This document shows, one piece after another, positions 30,979 through 39,113 of a stretch of DNA of 64,000 nucleotides (positions within the stretch are counted from its first letter, which is position 1; each line of letters starts with the position of its first letter). The notes below the pieces were generated by a model. That model did not search any database, was not told the origin of the DNA, and saw nothing but the letters and a program-made list of their open reading frames with translations. The translations under genes and the position numbers were made by a program. Location of the stretch: NCBI GenBank assembly GCA_044221555.1, contig JBGAOY010000001.1, positions 868,001 to 932,000 of the forward strand, given 5' to 3'. This DNA comes from JAEUJM01 sp044221555 (GTDB taxonomy: Bacteria > Actinomycetota > Acidimicrobiia > Acidimicrobiales > DATDAH01).

Positions 30979-32808
30979 ATGAACATCTTGGGGATCAGCG
31001 GGTTCTACCACGACTCCGCGGCCGCGCTCGTCCAGGACGGGGTCGTGGTGGCCGCCGCCCAGGAGGAGCGCTTCACGCGCAAGCGCCACGACGCCGACCT
31101 CCCGGTCAACGCCATCTCGTTCTGCCTCCGGCGGGGCGAGGTCGAGCCCGACGGCATCGACGCCGTGGTGTTCTACGACAAGCCCATCACCACCTTCGTC
31201 CGATTGCTCAAGACCTACATGCGCGTGGGGCCGAAGGGCTTCCGCTCGTTCCAGACGGCCATGCCCATCTGGCTGCGGGAGAAGCTCTGGATCCCTTACC
31301 AGATCGAACGCGGCCTGCGTGACCTCGGCTACAAGATGCCGAAGGACCTGTACTTCACCGAGCACCACGAGAGCCACGCGGCCAGCGCCTTCTACCCGTC
31401 ACCGTTCGAGTCGGCCGCGGTGCTCACCTTCGACGGTGTGGGCGAGTGGGCCACGAGCAGCGTGGGGGTGGGCCGGGGGAACACCCTCACCCTCACCGAG
31501 CAGCTCAACTTCCCCCACTCGGTCGGGCTGCTCTACTCGGCGTTCACCTACCACTGCGGGTTCCGGGTGAACTCGGGCGAGTACAAGCTCATGGGCCTCG
31601 CCCCCTACGGCGAGCCGGTCTACGCCGACCGCATCCTCGACAAGCTCATCGACCTGCACGACGACGGGTCGTTCACGCTGGACATGTCCTACTTCGGCTA
31701 CCTGTACAGCCTGAAGATGACCAACGCGAAGTTCGACAAGCTGTTCGGGTCCAAGGCCCGCCCGCCCGAGAGCGAGCTCACCAAGCGGGAGATGGACATG
31801 GCCCGGTCGATCCAGGAGGTCACCGAGGAGATCGTCCTGCGCATGGCCCGCCACGCCGCGCAGGTGACGGGCGAGCGCCGCGCCTGCCTGGCCGGCGGCG
31901 TGGCCCTCAACTGCGTGAGCAACGGCCGCCTGCTGCGCGAGGGCATCTTCGACGAGATCTGGATCCAGCCGGCCGCCGGCGACGCCGGTGGGGCCATCGG
32001 CAGCGCGCTCTACGCCTGGCACCAGATCGAGGGCCACGCACGCGAGGCCGACGGGGTGCACGACACGATGTCCGGGGCCTACCTCGGCCCCCGGTTCAGC
32101 GACGACGAGATCGCCCGCTACCTCGACGAGGCGGGCTACCCCTACGAGCGCTTCGCCAGCTCGGCCGAGCGGGCCGAGCGGGTGGCCGAACTGGTGGACG
32201 AGGGCAACGTGCTGGGGCTGTTGATGGGGCGCATGGAATTCGGGCCGCGCGCCCTCGGCCACCGCTCGATCATCGGCGACCCCCGCTCGCCCAAGATGCA
32301 GTCGATCATGAACCTGAAGATCAAGCACCGCGAGTCGTTCCGGCCCTTCGCCCCCGCGGTGCTGGCCGAGCGGGCCCGCGAGTGGTTCGAGATCGACGTG
32401 CCCTCGCCGTACATGATGATCACCGCCGACGTCACCCCGGAGCACCGCGTCGACCCGGGCGAGCACTCCGACGACCTGCGGGCGTGGGTCAACGAGGTCC
32501 GCTCCGACATCCCGGCGGTCACCCACGTCGACTACTCGGCCCGCCTGCAGACCGTGAGCGAGGACCAGAGCCCCGAGTTCCACGAGATCCTGGCCGCGTT
32601 CGAGGCCCGGACCGGCTGCCCGGTCCTCATCAACACCTCGTTCAACGTGCGCGGCGAGCCCATCGTCTGCAACCCCGACGACGCCTACCGGTGCTTCATG
32701 CGCACCGAGATGGACTACCTGGTGCTCGAGCACTTCCTGCTCGAGAAGGTGGCCCAGCCCGACTGGGACAGCAACGACGACTGGCAGAGCACCTTCGAGC
32801 TCGACTGA
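30979..32808 (+). CDS. O-carbamoyltransferase, NodU/CmcH family
   Basis: 609 residues, full length. The N-terminal Kae1-like domain begins ILGISGFYHDSAAALVQDG and contains AQEERFTRKRHD, HHESHAASAFYPS (conserved His cluster), LTFDGVGEWATSS, GEYKLMGLAPYG and CLAGGVALNCVSNG. The YrdC-like C-terminal domain includes GRMEFGPRALGHRSI, PFAPAVL and INTSFNVRGEPIV. The enzyme makes carbamoyl adenylate from carbamoyl phosphate and ATP and transfers the carbamoyl to a hydroxyl, often on a sugar or polyketide. It opens a plus-strand unit with the DUF5989-like membrane protein and is divergent from the A-T-TE protein. Confidence 0.92.
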   Translation: MNILGISGFYHDSAAALVQDGVVVAAAQEERFTRKRHDADLPVNAISFCLRRGEVEPDGIDAVVFYDKPITTFVRLLKTYMRVGPKGFRSFQTAMPIWLREKLWIPYQIERGLRDLGYKMPKDLYFTEHHESHAASAFYPSPFESAAVLTFDGVGEWATSSVGVGRGNTLTLTEQLNFPHSVGLLYSAFTYHCGFRVNSGEYKLMGLAPYGEPVYADRILDKLIDLHDDGSFTLDMSYFGYLYSLKMTNAKFDKLFGSKARPPESELTKREMDMARSIQEVTEEIVLRMARHAAQVTGERRACLAGGVALNCVSNGRLLREGIFDEIWIQPAAGDAGGAIGSALYAWHQIEGHAREADGVHDTMSGAYLGPRFSDDEIARYLDEAGYPYERFASSAERAERVAELVDEGNVLGLLMGRMEFGPRALGHRSIIGDPRSPKMQSIMNLKIKHRESFRPFAPAVLAERAREWFEIDVPSPYMMITADVTPEHRVDPGEHSDDLRAWVNEVRSDIPAVTHVDYSARLQTVSEDQSPEFHEILAAFEARTGCPVLINTSFNVRGEPIVCNPDDAYRCFMRTEMDYLVLEHFLLEKVAQPDWDSNDDWQSTFELD

Positions 32809-32885
32809 TCCCCGACCGGCCGCCACCGGGGGCCGCCCCGGGGGTGCGGCCTGCGCCTCGGGCTGCGGCTGCTAGTTTTGGCCAC

Positions 32886-33053
32886 GTGTTGCGGATCAAG
32901 CACCTGTTCCGGCTCTTCGGCGACTTCGGCAGCTACGCCGTGGTCAACCGGGTGTGGTGGATCCTGCCCCTCATGGCCCTGCTCGGGTTGGTGGTGGCGT
33001 TCATCACCGTGGGTCAGGCGGCGGCGCCCTACACGCTCTACACGCTGTTCTGA
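32886..33053 (+). CDS. Small membrane protein, DUF5989-like partner of the carbamoyltransferase
   Basis: 55 residues from GTG. A basic amphipathic start (VLRIKHLFRLFGDFGSYAVV) is followed by one hydrophobic helix (WWILPLMALLGLVVAFITVG) and the ending AAAPYTLYTLF. The basic head, WW-LP helix and aromatic AAAPYTLF tail match the DUF5989 family, whose genes commonly sit beside NodU-type carbamoyltransferases. Role unknown; a membrane anchor for the enzyme is a guess. TAGTTT (32873-32878) lies 7 nt before the GTG, so it may have its own leaderless promoter despite the 77-bp gap from the carbamoyltransferase gene. Confidence 0.75.
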   Translation: MLRIKHLFRLFGDFGSYAVVNRVWWILPLMALLGLVVAFITVGQAAAPYTLYTLF

Positions 33054-33230
33054 GCGCCGCCACCGGCACCTGACGCCTTCAGTGGGCGCCCCTCGGTCGG
33101 TGCCCCCCTGAGGCCCCGGGGCGCCGGACCGGATCGGCGGCACGGCGCGCTCGCCGCTCGTACCCGCACGAGCCACCAGCGGACCGGTCGGTCTGGTCCG
33201 GCCGGCCGGACGACCCGGGCCTGGACGCGA

Positions 33231-33277
33231 CGATCCTCCGGCTCCCCGCCCGTTTCGGGTGGTTCGCCGGAGGATCG
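33231..33277. terminator. Hairpin between convergent carbamoyltransferase and dioxygenase units
   Basis: CGATCCTCCGGC (33231-33242) pairs perfectly with GCCGGAGGATCG (33266-33277). An inner CCCG-TTT-CGGG stem lies in the loop. It sits between the DUF5989-like gene and the PhyH gene pointing at it, so it can serve both strands. The remaining spacer (33054-33230) shows no gene. Confidence 0.68.
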
Positions 33278-33321
33278 CCGGGTTCGTTCGATTGCAGCCG
33301 TTCAGCTGCGACGGTGGGTGC

Positions 33322-34323
33322 TCAGACGGGAGCGAGCTCCGCTTCCTTCTCGGCGCAGGCCGGGCAGAGCAGGGTGACGTTGCCCAGCCAGCGGTCGGTC
33401 GACTCCTCGATGCCCTCGGTGGTGCCACAGCGGTGGCACCAGGCCCGGCCGGGGTTCAGCGCACCGTGGCGCTCGACGTCGTGGTCGACGGCCTCACCGT
33501 TGGCGACCAGCTCGTCGAGGCGCTCCTCGGTGAGCGCCACGAACTCGAAGTCGACGATGCCGAGGCTCTGAGCCGCCGGCGGCGGCGTGCCCAGCGTGAA
33601 CGGGTTGTTGTCGACCCAGAACGACTCGTCGATCTCGAAGGCCTCGATCGACCCGTCGGGCAGCCCGAAGTAGTGGATGTGCTGGGCCTCTTCGGGGATG
33701 AGGTCGGTGATGGCCACGAGCCGCTCCTTCTCGGTGCGGTTCGGGTACGAGAAGTGCAGCGTGGCGTGGTTGAACACGATGGCCTCGCCGGCCTTCAGCG
33801 GGCACGGGACGGCGTGGCGCTGCACGATGCGCTGCTCGAAGCCGTAGAACGGCGAGCGGAACGAGTGGATGCCCCGGAGGGTCGGGACCCACTTGTGGCT
33901 GCCGGGCACCATCCAGAGCTGGCCGTTGTCGGCGTGGGTGTCCTCGAGGGCCACCCAGATCTCCGCCGACCGGTACTTGGACTCGTCGAGCAGGGAGAGG
34001 TCCTGGTGGAGGCCGAAGCCGCTCATGCCACCGGGCCACTTGGTCAGGAAGTTGGCCGGGAGGGTCTTGTAGTGGTCGAAGATCTTGTCGGTGTGGGGCT
34101 GAAGGACCTTCAGCACACCGTCGCTGATCTTCTCCTTGTACTCGGCGTCGTAGGTGTGGAACGTGGAGATGCAGGCCCGCTCGGGGTCGCCAGGCGCCTT
34201 GCCGAGCCCGTAGTAGACGTCTCGGAGCGCCTGGACCTCGTCCTGGTCGAGACAGGGGATCTTCACGTAGCCATCACGTTCGAAGGTCTCCTGCCACTCC
34301 TCGTTCAAGAAAGTGGATCGCAC
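33322..34323 (-). CDS. Phytanoyl-CoA dioxygenase-family Fe(II)/2-oxoglutarate enzyme with C-terminal zinc ribbon
   Basis: 333 residues from GTG 34323. It opens with FERDGYVKIPCLDQDEVQAL as PhyH proteins do. Iron ligands: HQD in FGLHQDLSLLDES, and the distal His in FNHATLHFSYPNRTEKERL, where the Arg could bind 2-oxoglutarate. WMVPGSHKWVPTLRG is also conserved. The last 45 residues add an apparent zinc ribbon, WCHRCGTTEG with CPACAEKEAEL, which is unusual for the family. It would hydroxylate (or desaturate or chlorinate) an intermediate of this pathway. It has its own promoter-like sequence (34364-34393) and an AGGAG ribosome site (34329-34333) 5 nt before the GTG, so it may be expressed apart from the upstream operon. 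Confidence 0.85.
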   Translation of the reverse strand: MRSTFLNEEWQETFERDGYVKIPCLDQDEVQALRDVYYGLGKAPGDPERACISTFHTYDAEYKEKISDGVLKVLQPHTDKIFDHYKTLPANFLTKWPGGMSGFGLHQDLSLLDESKYRSAEIWVALEDTHADNGQLWMVPGSHKWVPTLRGIHSFRSPFYGFEQRIVQRHAVPCPLKAGEAIVFNHATLHFSYPNRTEKERLVAITDLIPEEAQHIHYFGLPDGSIEAFEIDESFWVDNNPFTLGTPPPAAQSLGIVDFEFVALTEERLDELVANGEAVDHDVERHGALNPGRAWCHRCGTTEGIEESTDRWLGNVTLLCPACAEKEAELAPV

Positions 34324-34363
34324 GTCTACTCCTCGCCAGATGTCCGGTTTCCGGTTCTGCGGG

Positions 34364-34393
34364 AGTATAGACCATCCCCTCCCCGGGAGTCAC
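34364..34393 (-). promoter_or_regulatory. Promoter of the zinc-ribbon PhyH gene
   Basis: On the minus strand GTGACT (34388-34393) and TATACT (34364-34369) are spaced by 18 bp. Transcription would begin about 35 nt upstream of the GTG, leaving room for the AGGAG site. It fills the 70-bp gap between the two dioxygenase genes. Confidence 0.5.
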
Positions 34394-36151
34394 CTACCGG
34401 GGGGCGGCCGCCCGGTCGCCGTTGAGCACCCACTCGAGCTGCTCGACCCGTTCGACGGTGCCCCTCGCCTCCGGGTAGAGGCCGAACGCGCGCTGCGTGA
34501 GCTCGTTGAGCTGGCGGAACGGCGTCGACAGCGGGCGGACCACCTCGAGCATCAGGGTGACCCGGGGGCCGTCGCCCTCGTTCCAGGCCTCGTGCTCGAA
34601 GGTGTCGTCGAACAGGATGCTCTGGCCCTCGGTGTAGGCCAGGGTCTCGTCCACCACGCGCAGGCGGCACGACCCGGCGGGCTCGGGCACGATCAGGCTG
34701 AGGTGGTAGCGCAGCACGCCCCGGTTCGGCCCCCGGTGGGCGGGGAGGTGGGTGCCCGGCTGGAAGACGGAGAACAGCGCCGACTGCAGCCCGGGCACCT
34801 GTTCGATCAGCCTCGTGGTGACGGGGCAACGGGCGGTGTTGGACGGGATGGCGTGGCGATGGGCGATGAGCACGAAGGTCTGCCAGTCGCCGCCGACGTT
34901 GCCCTGGCTGCGTCCCACCACCTCTTCGATCCGCGGGACCGTGCGACCCTCGAGCACGGCGCGGGCCTCGTCACGGATCTGCTCCCACCCCGCTTCGAGG
35001 GGCTCGGCCCACCCCACTGCCGCGGGGTCGAGGACCGGGACCATCACCTCCGCCTCGCGCACGGCCCGGTTGTTGACCTTCATGAGCAGGCCGACGGCCA
35101 TGGCCACCCGGCCCGGGCCGGTCTCCTCGCCCTGGTCGTCCTCGTGGTGGTCGTCGGCCGGCTGGTCGCCGCCCGCGCCCTCGTCGGCCGATTGGCCGCC
35201 CGTCGCGTCGGCGTGCCCACCGGCATCGGCCCCGCCGTCGGGGCCGGTGACCGTGGCGGCGTGGGTGACGGTGTCCTCCGGCAGGCCGCAGAGCTCGACC
35301 AGGTCGTCCTCGGTGAACACCGTCTGGTCGACGGGGGTGACCTCGCGTCGTGAGTAGCGCTCGGGCAGGCCGTGGTCCATGAGCGTGTAGGGCGTCTCGT
35401 CGACGAAGAACTCATCGTCGACGTCGTAGATCGACAGCGTGCCGCTCTCGTCGCCGATGGCGTGGAGCAGCTCGGCCTCCTCGGGTGCGAGGGCGAGGGC
35501 GACCGCCAGCCGGGAGCGGTCCGTGCGGTTCGGGAACGAGCAGTGGATCAGCGCGTTGTCCATGATCAACACGTCGCCGCGGCGGACCGGCAACGACACC
35601 AGGCAGTGCTCCTCGAGGAAGTCGGTGACCCCGCCGTAGGGCCACCAGGTGTGGGTGCCCCGGTAGAGGTGGTCGAAACGGTGGCTGCCGGGGACCACCT
35701 GCAGCGGCCCGTTGTCGAGCTCGTCGTCGGCGTCGTCGAGGGCGACCCAGGCGACCGCGGTGCGGAACACCCGCTCGTTCACGTAGGTGACGTCCTGGTG
35801 CAGCGGCAGCGCGCTGTCGTCCCCGGGGTACTTCATCAAGAAGCTCGAGTTGAACGCCCGATGGCGGTCGAACAGCGGCAGGACGAGCGGGCCCAGCTCG
35901 GCTCGCACCCGCTCGGTGGCCACCGCCTTGCGATCGGGCATCGGCACCGCGTAGGTGGGGATGAACCCGGACAGCTCCTCGGGGAAGATCTCGTCGTAGA
36001 TGGCCCGGAGGCGCTCGACCGCGTCGTCGTCGAGCAGGTGGAGCTTCACGAACCCCACACGGGCGAACTCGGCCTGCAGGTCCGGGTCGGCGAGCGTGGC
36101 TCGCGACACGAGGGCGGGAACGGGCGGGCTCACGGTGGTGGCGGTGCTCAC
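34394..36151 (-). CDS. Double dioxygenase: PhyH domain fused to aspartyl/asparaginyl beta-hydroxylase domain
   Basis: 585 residues in one frame. Domain 1 (about 20-300), PhyH-like: FARVGFVKLHLLDDDAVERL, HQD in ALPLHQDVTYVNERV, LQVVPGSHRFDHLYRG and distal His-Arg in ALIHCSFPNRTDRSRL. A highly acidic His/Asp/Gly linker covers about 305-345. Domain 2 (about 350-570), AspH-like: FQPGTHLPAHRGPNRGVLRY with the first iron His, and FDDTFEHEAWNEGDGPRVTL with the second His and the 2-oxoglutarate Arg. Both metal sites look intact, so the protein could perform two oxidations. GTG 36151 overlaps the amidotransferase stop (GTGA), fixing it in the operon. Substrates unknown. Confidence 0.85.
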   Translation of the reverse strand: MSTATTVSPPVPALVSRATLADPDLQAEFARVGFVKLHLLDDDAVERLRAIYDEIFPEELSGFIPTYAVPMPDRKAVATERVRAELGPLVLPLFDRHRAFNSSFLMKYPGDDSALPLHQDVTYVNERVFRTAVAWVALDDADDELDNGPLQVVPGSHRFDHLYRGTHTWWPYGGVTDFLEEHCLVSLPVRRGDVLIMDNALIHCSFPNRTDRSRLAVALALAPEEAELLHAIGDESGTLSIYDVDDEFFVDETPYTLMDHGLPERYSRREVTPVDQTVFTEDDLVELCGLPEDTVTHAATVTGPDGGADAGGHADATGGQSADEGAGGDQPADDHHEDDQGEETGPGRVAMAVGLLMKVNNRAVREAEVMVPVLDPAAVGWAEPLEAGWEQIRDEARAVLEGRTVPRIEEVVGRSQGNVGGDWQTFVLIAHRHAIPSNTARCPVTTRLIEQVPGLQSALFSVFQPGTHLPAHRGPNRGVLRYHLSLIVPEPAGSCRLRVVDETLAYTEGQSILFDDTFEHEAWNEGDGPRVTLMLEVVRPLSTPFRQLNELTQRAFGLYPEARGTVERVEQLEWVLNGDRAAAPR

Positions 36152-37989
36152 GAGTGGGACACGGTACTGCCGCGCTCACCGGCGTGGCCAGCGTCCAGCC
36201 ACGTCTGGCACATCAGCACCGGCCAGAGCCGGTAGGCGGCGTCCTCCCCCGCGAGGTGCGACGCCCACACGCCCTGCACCGTGTCGCGATCGAACAGGTC
36301 GTCGTCGATGCCGGCCAGCACATCGGCACCCCACTCCCGCAGCGGGCCCCGCAACCAGTCGGCGATGGGCACGTTGAAGCCCATCTTCGGGCGCTCGAAC
36401 AGCTCGGAGGGGACGAACCGGCCGAGCAATCGCCGCAGGGCGAGCTTGCCGCCCTGCTCGCCGAGGCGATCAGCGGGTGGGATGCGCCACGCCACCTCGG
36501 CCACCGCGGGGTCGAGGAAGGGTGCCCGCCCCTCGAGGCTCGTCGACATCGTGGCCCGGTCGACCTTCACCAGGACGTCGTCGGGGAGGAACGTGACGGC
36601 GTCGAGCTCCATCATCCAGTCGAGGCGATCGGCGAAGCGGGGGTGGGCCACCCGCTCGGTGAAGGCGGTCGCCGGCAGCTTCGAGCCCCACACCACGCCC
36701 GTGGGGTCGGCCCAGCTGGCCAGCCGGTCGAGGTGGTCCTGGTGCCACGGCGGCGCGCTCCCCCGCCGGCGCAACCGGGCGCCGAGGCCGCGGCCGGCCG
36801 GCTGGGTGACGGGCTCGAGGCTCCAGAGGTGGTGCCAGTAGCCACCGAACAGCTCGTCTCCCCCGTCGCCCGACAGCGCCACCGTGACGTCCTGGCGGGC
36901 GAGGCGGGACAGCAGGACCGTGGGGATCTGCGACTGGTCGGCGAAGGGCTCGTCGTAGAGCCCCGCGAGCTCGGGGATCACCGCCTGCGCCTCGGCCGGG
37001 CTCACCTCGAGCTCGGTGTGGTCGGTGCCCAGCACCTCGGCCACCTTGCGGGCGAAGGGGGCCTCGTCGAAGGCCTCGTCGGCGAAGCCGATGGTGAAGG
37101 TGCGCACGGGCCCGTCGTGGTGGCGCCCCATGAGGGCGACGACGAGCGACGAGTCGATGCCCCCCGACAGGAAGGCCCCGAGCGGCACGTCCGAGACGAG
37201 GCGGTTGCGCACCGAGGCGGTCAGGGCCTCGTCGACGGCCTCGTCGGCCTCGGCGGTCGACCGGAAGGGCTGCCGGGCGGCGCGCTCGGCCACGTCGGCC
37301 AGCGACCAGTAGGGCTCGACCCGCTCGCCCTCGGCCGCCGACCAGGTGAACAGCGACGCGGCCGGGAGCTTGCGCACCGCGTGGTACACGGAGTGCGGCG
37401 CGGGGATGTAGGTGTGGCGGAGCAGCAGCGCCACCGCGTCGCGGTCGACGTCGGCGCGGAACGACGGGTCGGCCCGCAGGGCCCGCAGCTCGGACCCGAA
37501 GCGCAGCAGGCCGCCCTGCCAGCCGTAGTACAGCGGCTTCTCACCGAAGCGGTCGCGCCCCAGCACGAGGCGCTGCTCCTGGGTGTCCCAGGCGGCGAAG
37601 GCGAACATGCCGACGGCCTCCTCCGCGGCCCGCCTGGCCCCCCACAGGGCCACTGCGGCGAGGAGCACCTCGGTGTCGGACCGGCCGCGGAACGCCCACC
37701 CGTCACGCTCGAGTCGGGGACGCAGGTCACCGGCGTTGTAGAGCTCGCCGTTGTAGGCGAGGAGGTGGCGGCGGTCGGGTGACCACATCGGCTGGTGACC
37801 CGCCGGCGAGAGGTCGACGATGGCCAGACGCCGGGCACCGAGCGCGGCGCCGCCGGCGGCATCGACCTCGACACCACCGTCGTCGGGGCCCCGGTGCAGC
37901 AGCGAGTCGGTCATGGCCGTGGCCACCGACGTGAGCGCGTCGGTGGTCAGGCTGTGACGCGGGTCGAGGAGGCCGGCGATGCCGCACAT
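36148..37989 (-). CDS. asnB: Asparagine synthase (glutamine-hydrolysing)-like amidotransferase
   Basis: 613 residues. The N-terminal Ntn glutaminase begins MCGIAGLLDP, Cys2 being the nucleophile, with HRGPDDGG, YNGELYNAGDLR and RGRSDTEVLL. The synthetase domain has the ATP pyrophosphatase loop FLSGGIDSSLVVALM, then LSGDGGDELFGGYWHHL and STSLEGRAPFLDP. All catalytic motifs are present. In polysaccharide clusters such proteins amidate uronic acids or attach amino groups rather than make free asparagine; that reading is inference from context. The ATG overlaps the stop of the last array glycosyltransferase (TGATG) and the stop overlaps the dioxygenase start, so it is embedded in one operon. Confidence 0.9.
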   Translation of the reverse strand: MCGIAGLLDPRHSLTTDALTSVATAMTDSLLHRGPDDGGVEVDAAGGAALGARRLAIVDLSPAGHQPMWSPDRRHLLAYNGELYNAGDLRPRLERDGWAFRGRSDTEVLLAAVALWGARRAAEEAVGMFAFAAWDTQEQRLVLGRDRFGEKPLYYGWQGGLLRFGSELRALRADPSFRADVDRDAVALLLRHTYIPAPHSVYHAVRKLPAASLFTWSAAEGERVEPYWSLADVAERAARQPFRSTAEADEAVDEALTASVRNRLVSDVPLGAFLSGGIDSSLVVALMGRHHDGPVRTFTIGFADEAFDEAPFARKVAEVLGTDHTELEVSPAEAQAVIPELAGLYDEPFADQSQIPTVLLSRLARQDVTVALSGDGGDELFGGYWHHLWSLEPVTQPAGRGLGARLRRRGSAPPWHQDHLDRLASWADPTGVVWGSKLPATAFTERVAHPRFADRLDWMMELDAVTFLPDDVLVKVDRATMSTSLEGRAPFLDPAVAEVAWRIPPADRLGEQGGKLALRRLLGRFVPSELFERPKMGFNVPIADWLRGPLREWGADVLAGIDDDLFDRDTVQGVWASHLAGEDAAYRLWPVLMCQTWLDAGHAGERGSTVSHS

Positions 37990-39113
37990 CAGGGTGCTCC
38001 CACTCGGGACAGTTCCCGCTCGATCTCGTGGAGGGTGGCCGGTCCGCCCGTCTCCACCGTGTGCTCGGCCCGCACCACCTCGGCCCCGGTGGCACCGAGC
38101 CGGCCCCGCAGGGCCTCGTCGGTGAGCAACTCGACCACACGGTCGGCCATCTGCTCGACGTCGAGGTAGGGCACGACGACCCCGCAGCCCTTGCGCACGA
38201 GCTCGGGGGCCCCGCCGTTGTCGAAGGTGACAATCGGTGTGCCGACCGCCGCGGCCTCCATGCACACCCGAGGGAACGGGTCCTCGCGCGAGGTGAGGGC
38301 GAACACGTCCATCAGCCCCAGGTAGTCCAGCGGGTTGGGCCGGCTCCCGAGGAAGTGCACGCCCGCGGGGATCTGGGAGGGCCGCACCCGATTCTCGGCC
38401 CGCCAGAACTCGGGTCCCCCGGGCTCGCCCCCGAGCCACACGAAGTGGACCTCGTGCTCGCCCAGCCGCTCGCGGACGGCCATCGCCACCCGGACGAACA
38501 GGTCGGGCCCCTTGCGCCAGTCGGTGGTGCCCGCCGCCCCCACCACGAGCGCTCCCTCGGGGATGCCGATCTCGTCACGGAGCGCCGCGGCCGCCGCGGG
38601 CGTGAGTGGCTCGACGCCGGCCAGGTCGACCGAACCGTGCACGACCGCGATCCGGTCCGCGTCCACGCCGTGCTCGTCGATGAGCATCCGGCGCACGGCC
38701 TCGGACACGGCGATGAACCGATCGGTCTCGGCGAACAGGGCCGTACGACCGTCGGCCTCCTCGAGTTGGCGCAGCGCCATGCTGAGCTCGGGGACGCGGC
38801 TGATGATCCTGGGCCGCCGGCGGGGCAGGTGGGCCAGGCAGCCGGCCGCGAACACGCTGTTCAGGTAGAGCACGTCGCAGTCCGGAACCCGCCCCGGCCG
38901 CCAACTCGGGGCGAACAGGTGAGGGGCCACACGGGTGGGCACCACCGCCTCGAAGTCACCGAGCAGTTGCCCGCCGTCCTTGCCCAGCCCGGCCACGATC
39001 AACTCGATCTCGAGGTCGGTGTTGGCGGTGAGCCAGCGCAGCAGGTGCAGCAGCGACATGGGCGCGCCGGTGCGCGTGACCTCGTGGGTCGCAACCACGA
39101 CCCGGTCAGGCAT
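37989..39113 (-). CDS. Array glycosyltransferase A11 (GT-B, GT4-like)
   Basis: 374 residues, last member of the tandem array. N-terminal acceptor-side signature VVVATHEVTRTGAPMSLLHL. Middle: IISRVPELSMAL, RFIAVSEAVRRMLIDEHG and VVHGSVDLAG. Nucleotide-sugar domain: AAGTTDWRKGPDLFVRVA (phosphate-binding Arg-Lys) and LTSREDPFPRVCMEAAAVG (acidic motif), then VTFDNGGAPELV. Fully equipped for catalysis. It is closest in layout to A6 (VPEL instead of HVHEL). Start ATG 39113 lies 8 bp inside the end of A10. Confidence 0.85.
   Translation of the reverse strand: MPDRVVVATHEVTRTGAPMSLLHLLRWLTANTDLEIELIVAGLGKDGGQLLGDFEAVVPTRVAPHLFAPSWRPGRVPDCDVLYLNSVFAAGCLAHLPRRRPRIISRVPELSMALRQLEEADGRTALFAETDRFIAVSEAVRRMLIDEHGVDADRIAVVHGSVDLAGVEPLTPAAAAALRDEIGIPEGALVVGAAGTTDWRKGPDLFVRVAMAVRERLGEHEVHFVWLGGEPGGPEFWRAENRVRPSQIPAGVHFLGSRPNPLDYLGLMDVFALTSREDPFPRVCMEAAAVGTPIVTFDNGGAPELVRKGCGVVVPYLDVEQMADRVVELLTDEALRGRLGATGAEVVRAEHTVETGGPATLHEIERELSRVGAP

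Noticed and set aside
28199..30982. Plus-strand open frame of over 900 codons opposite the A-T-TE gene
   Set aside because: The minus strand encodes a complete set of adenylation, carrier and thioesterase motifs; the plus-strand translation is compositionally biased and featureless.
37990..38439. Upstream extension of the AsnB frame before MCGIAG
   Set aside because: Glutaminase maturation requires Cys2 right after the start, so the real start is ATG 37989; the upstream part is a shadow inside A11.
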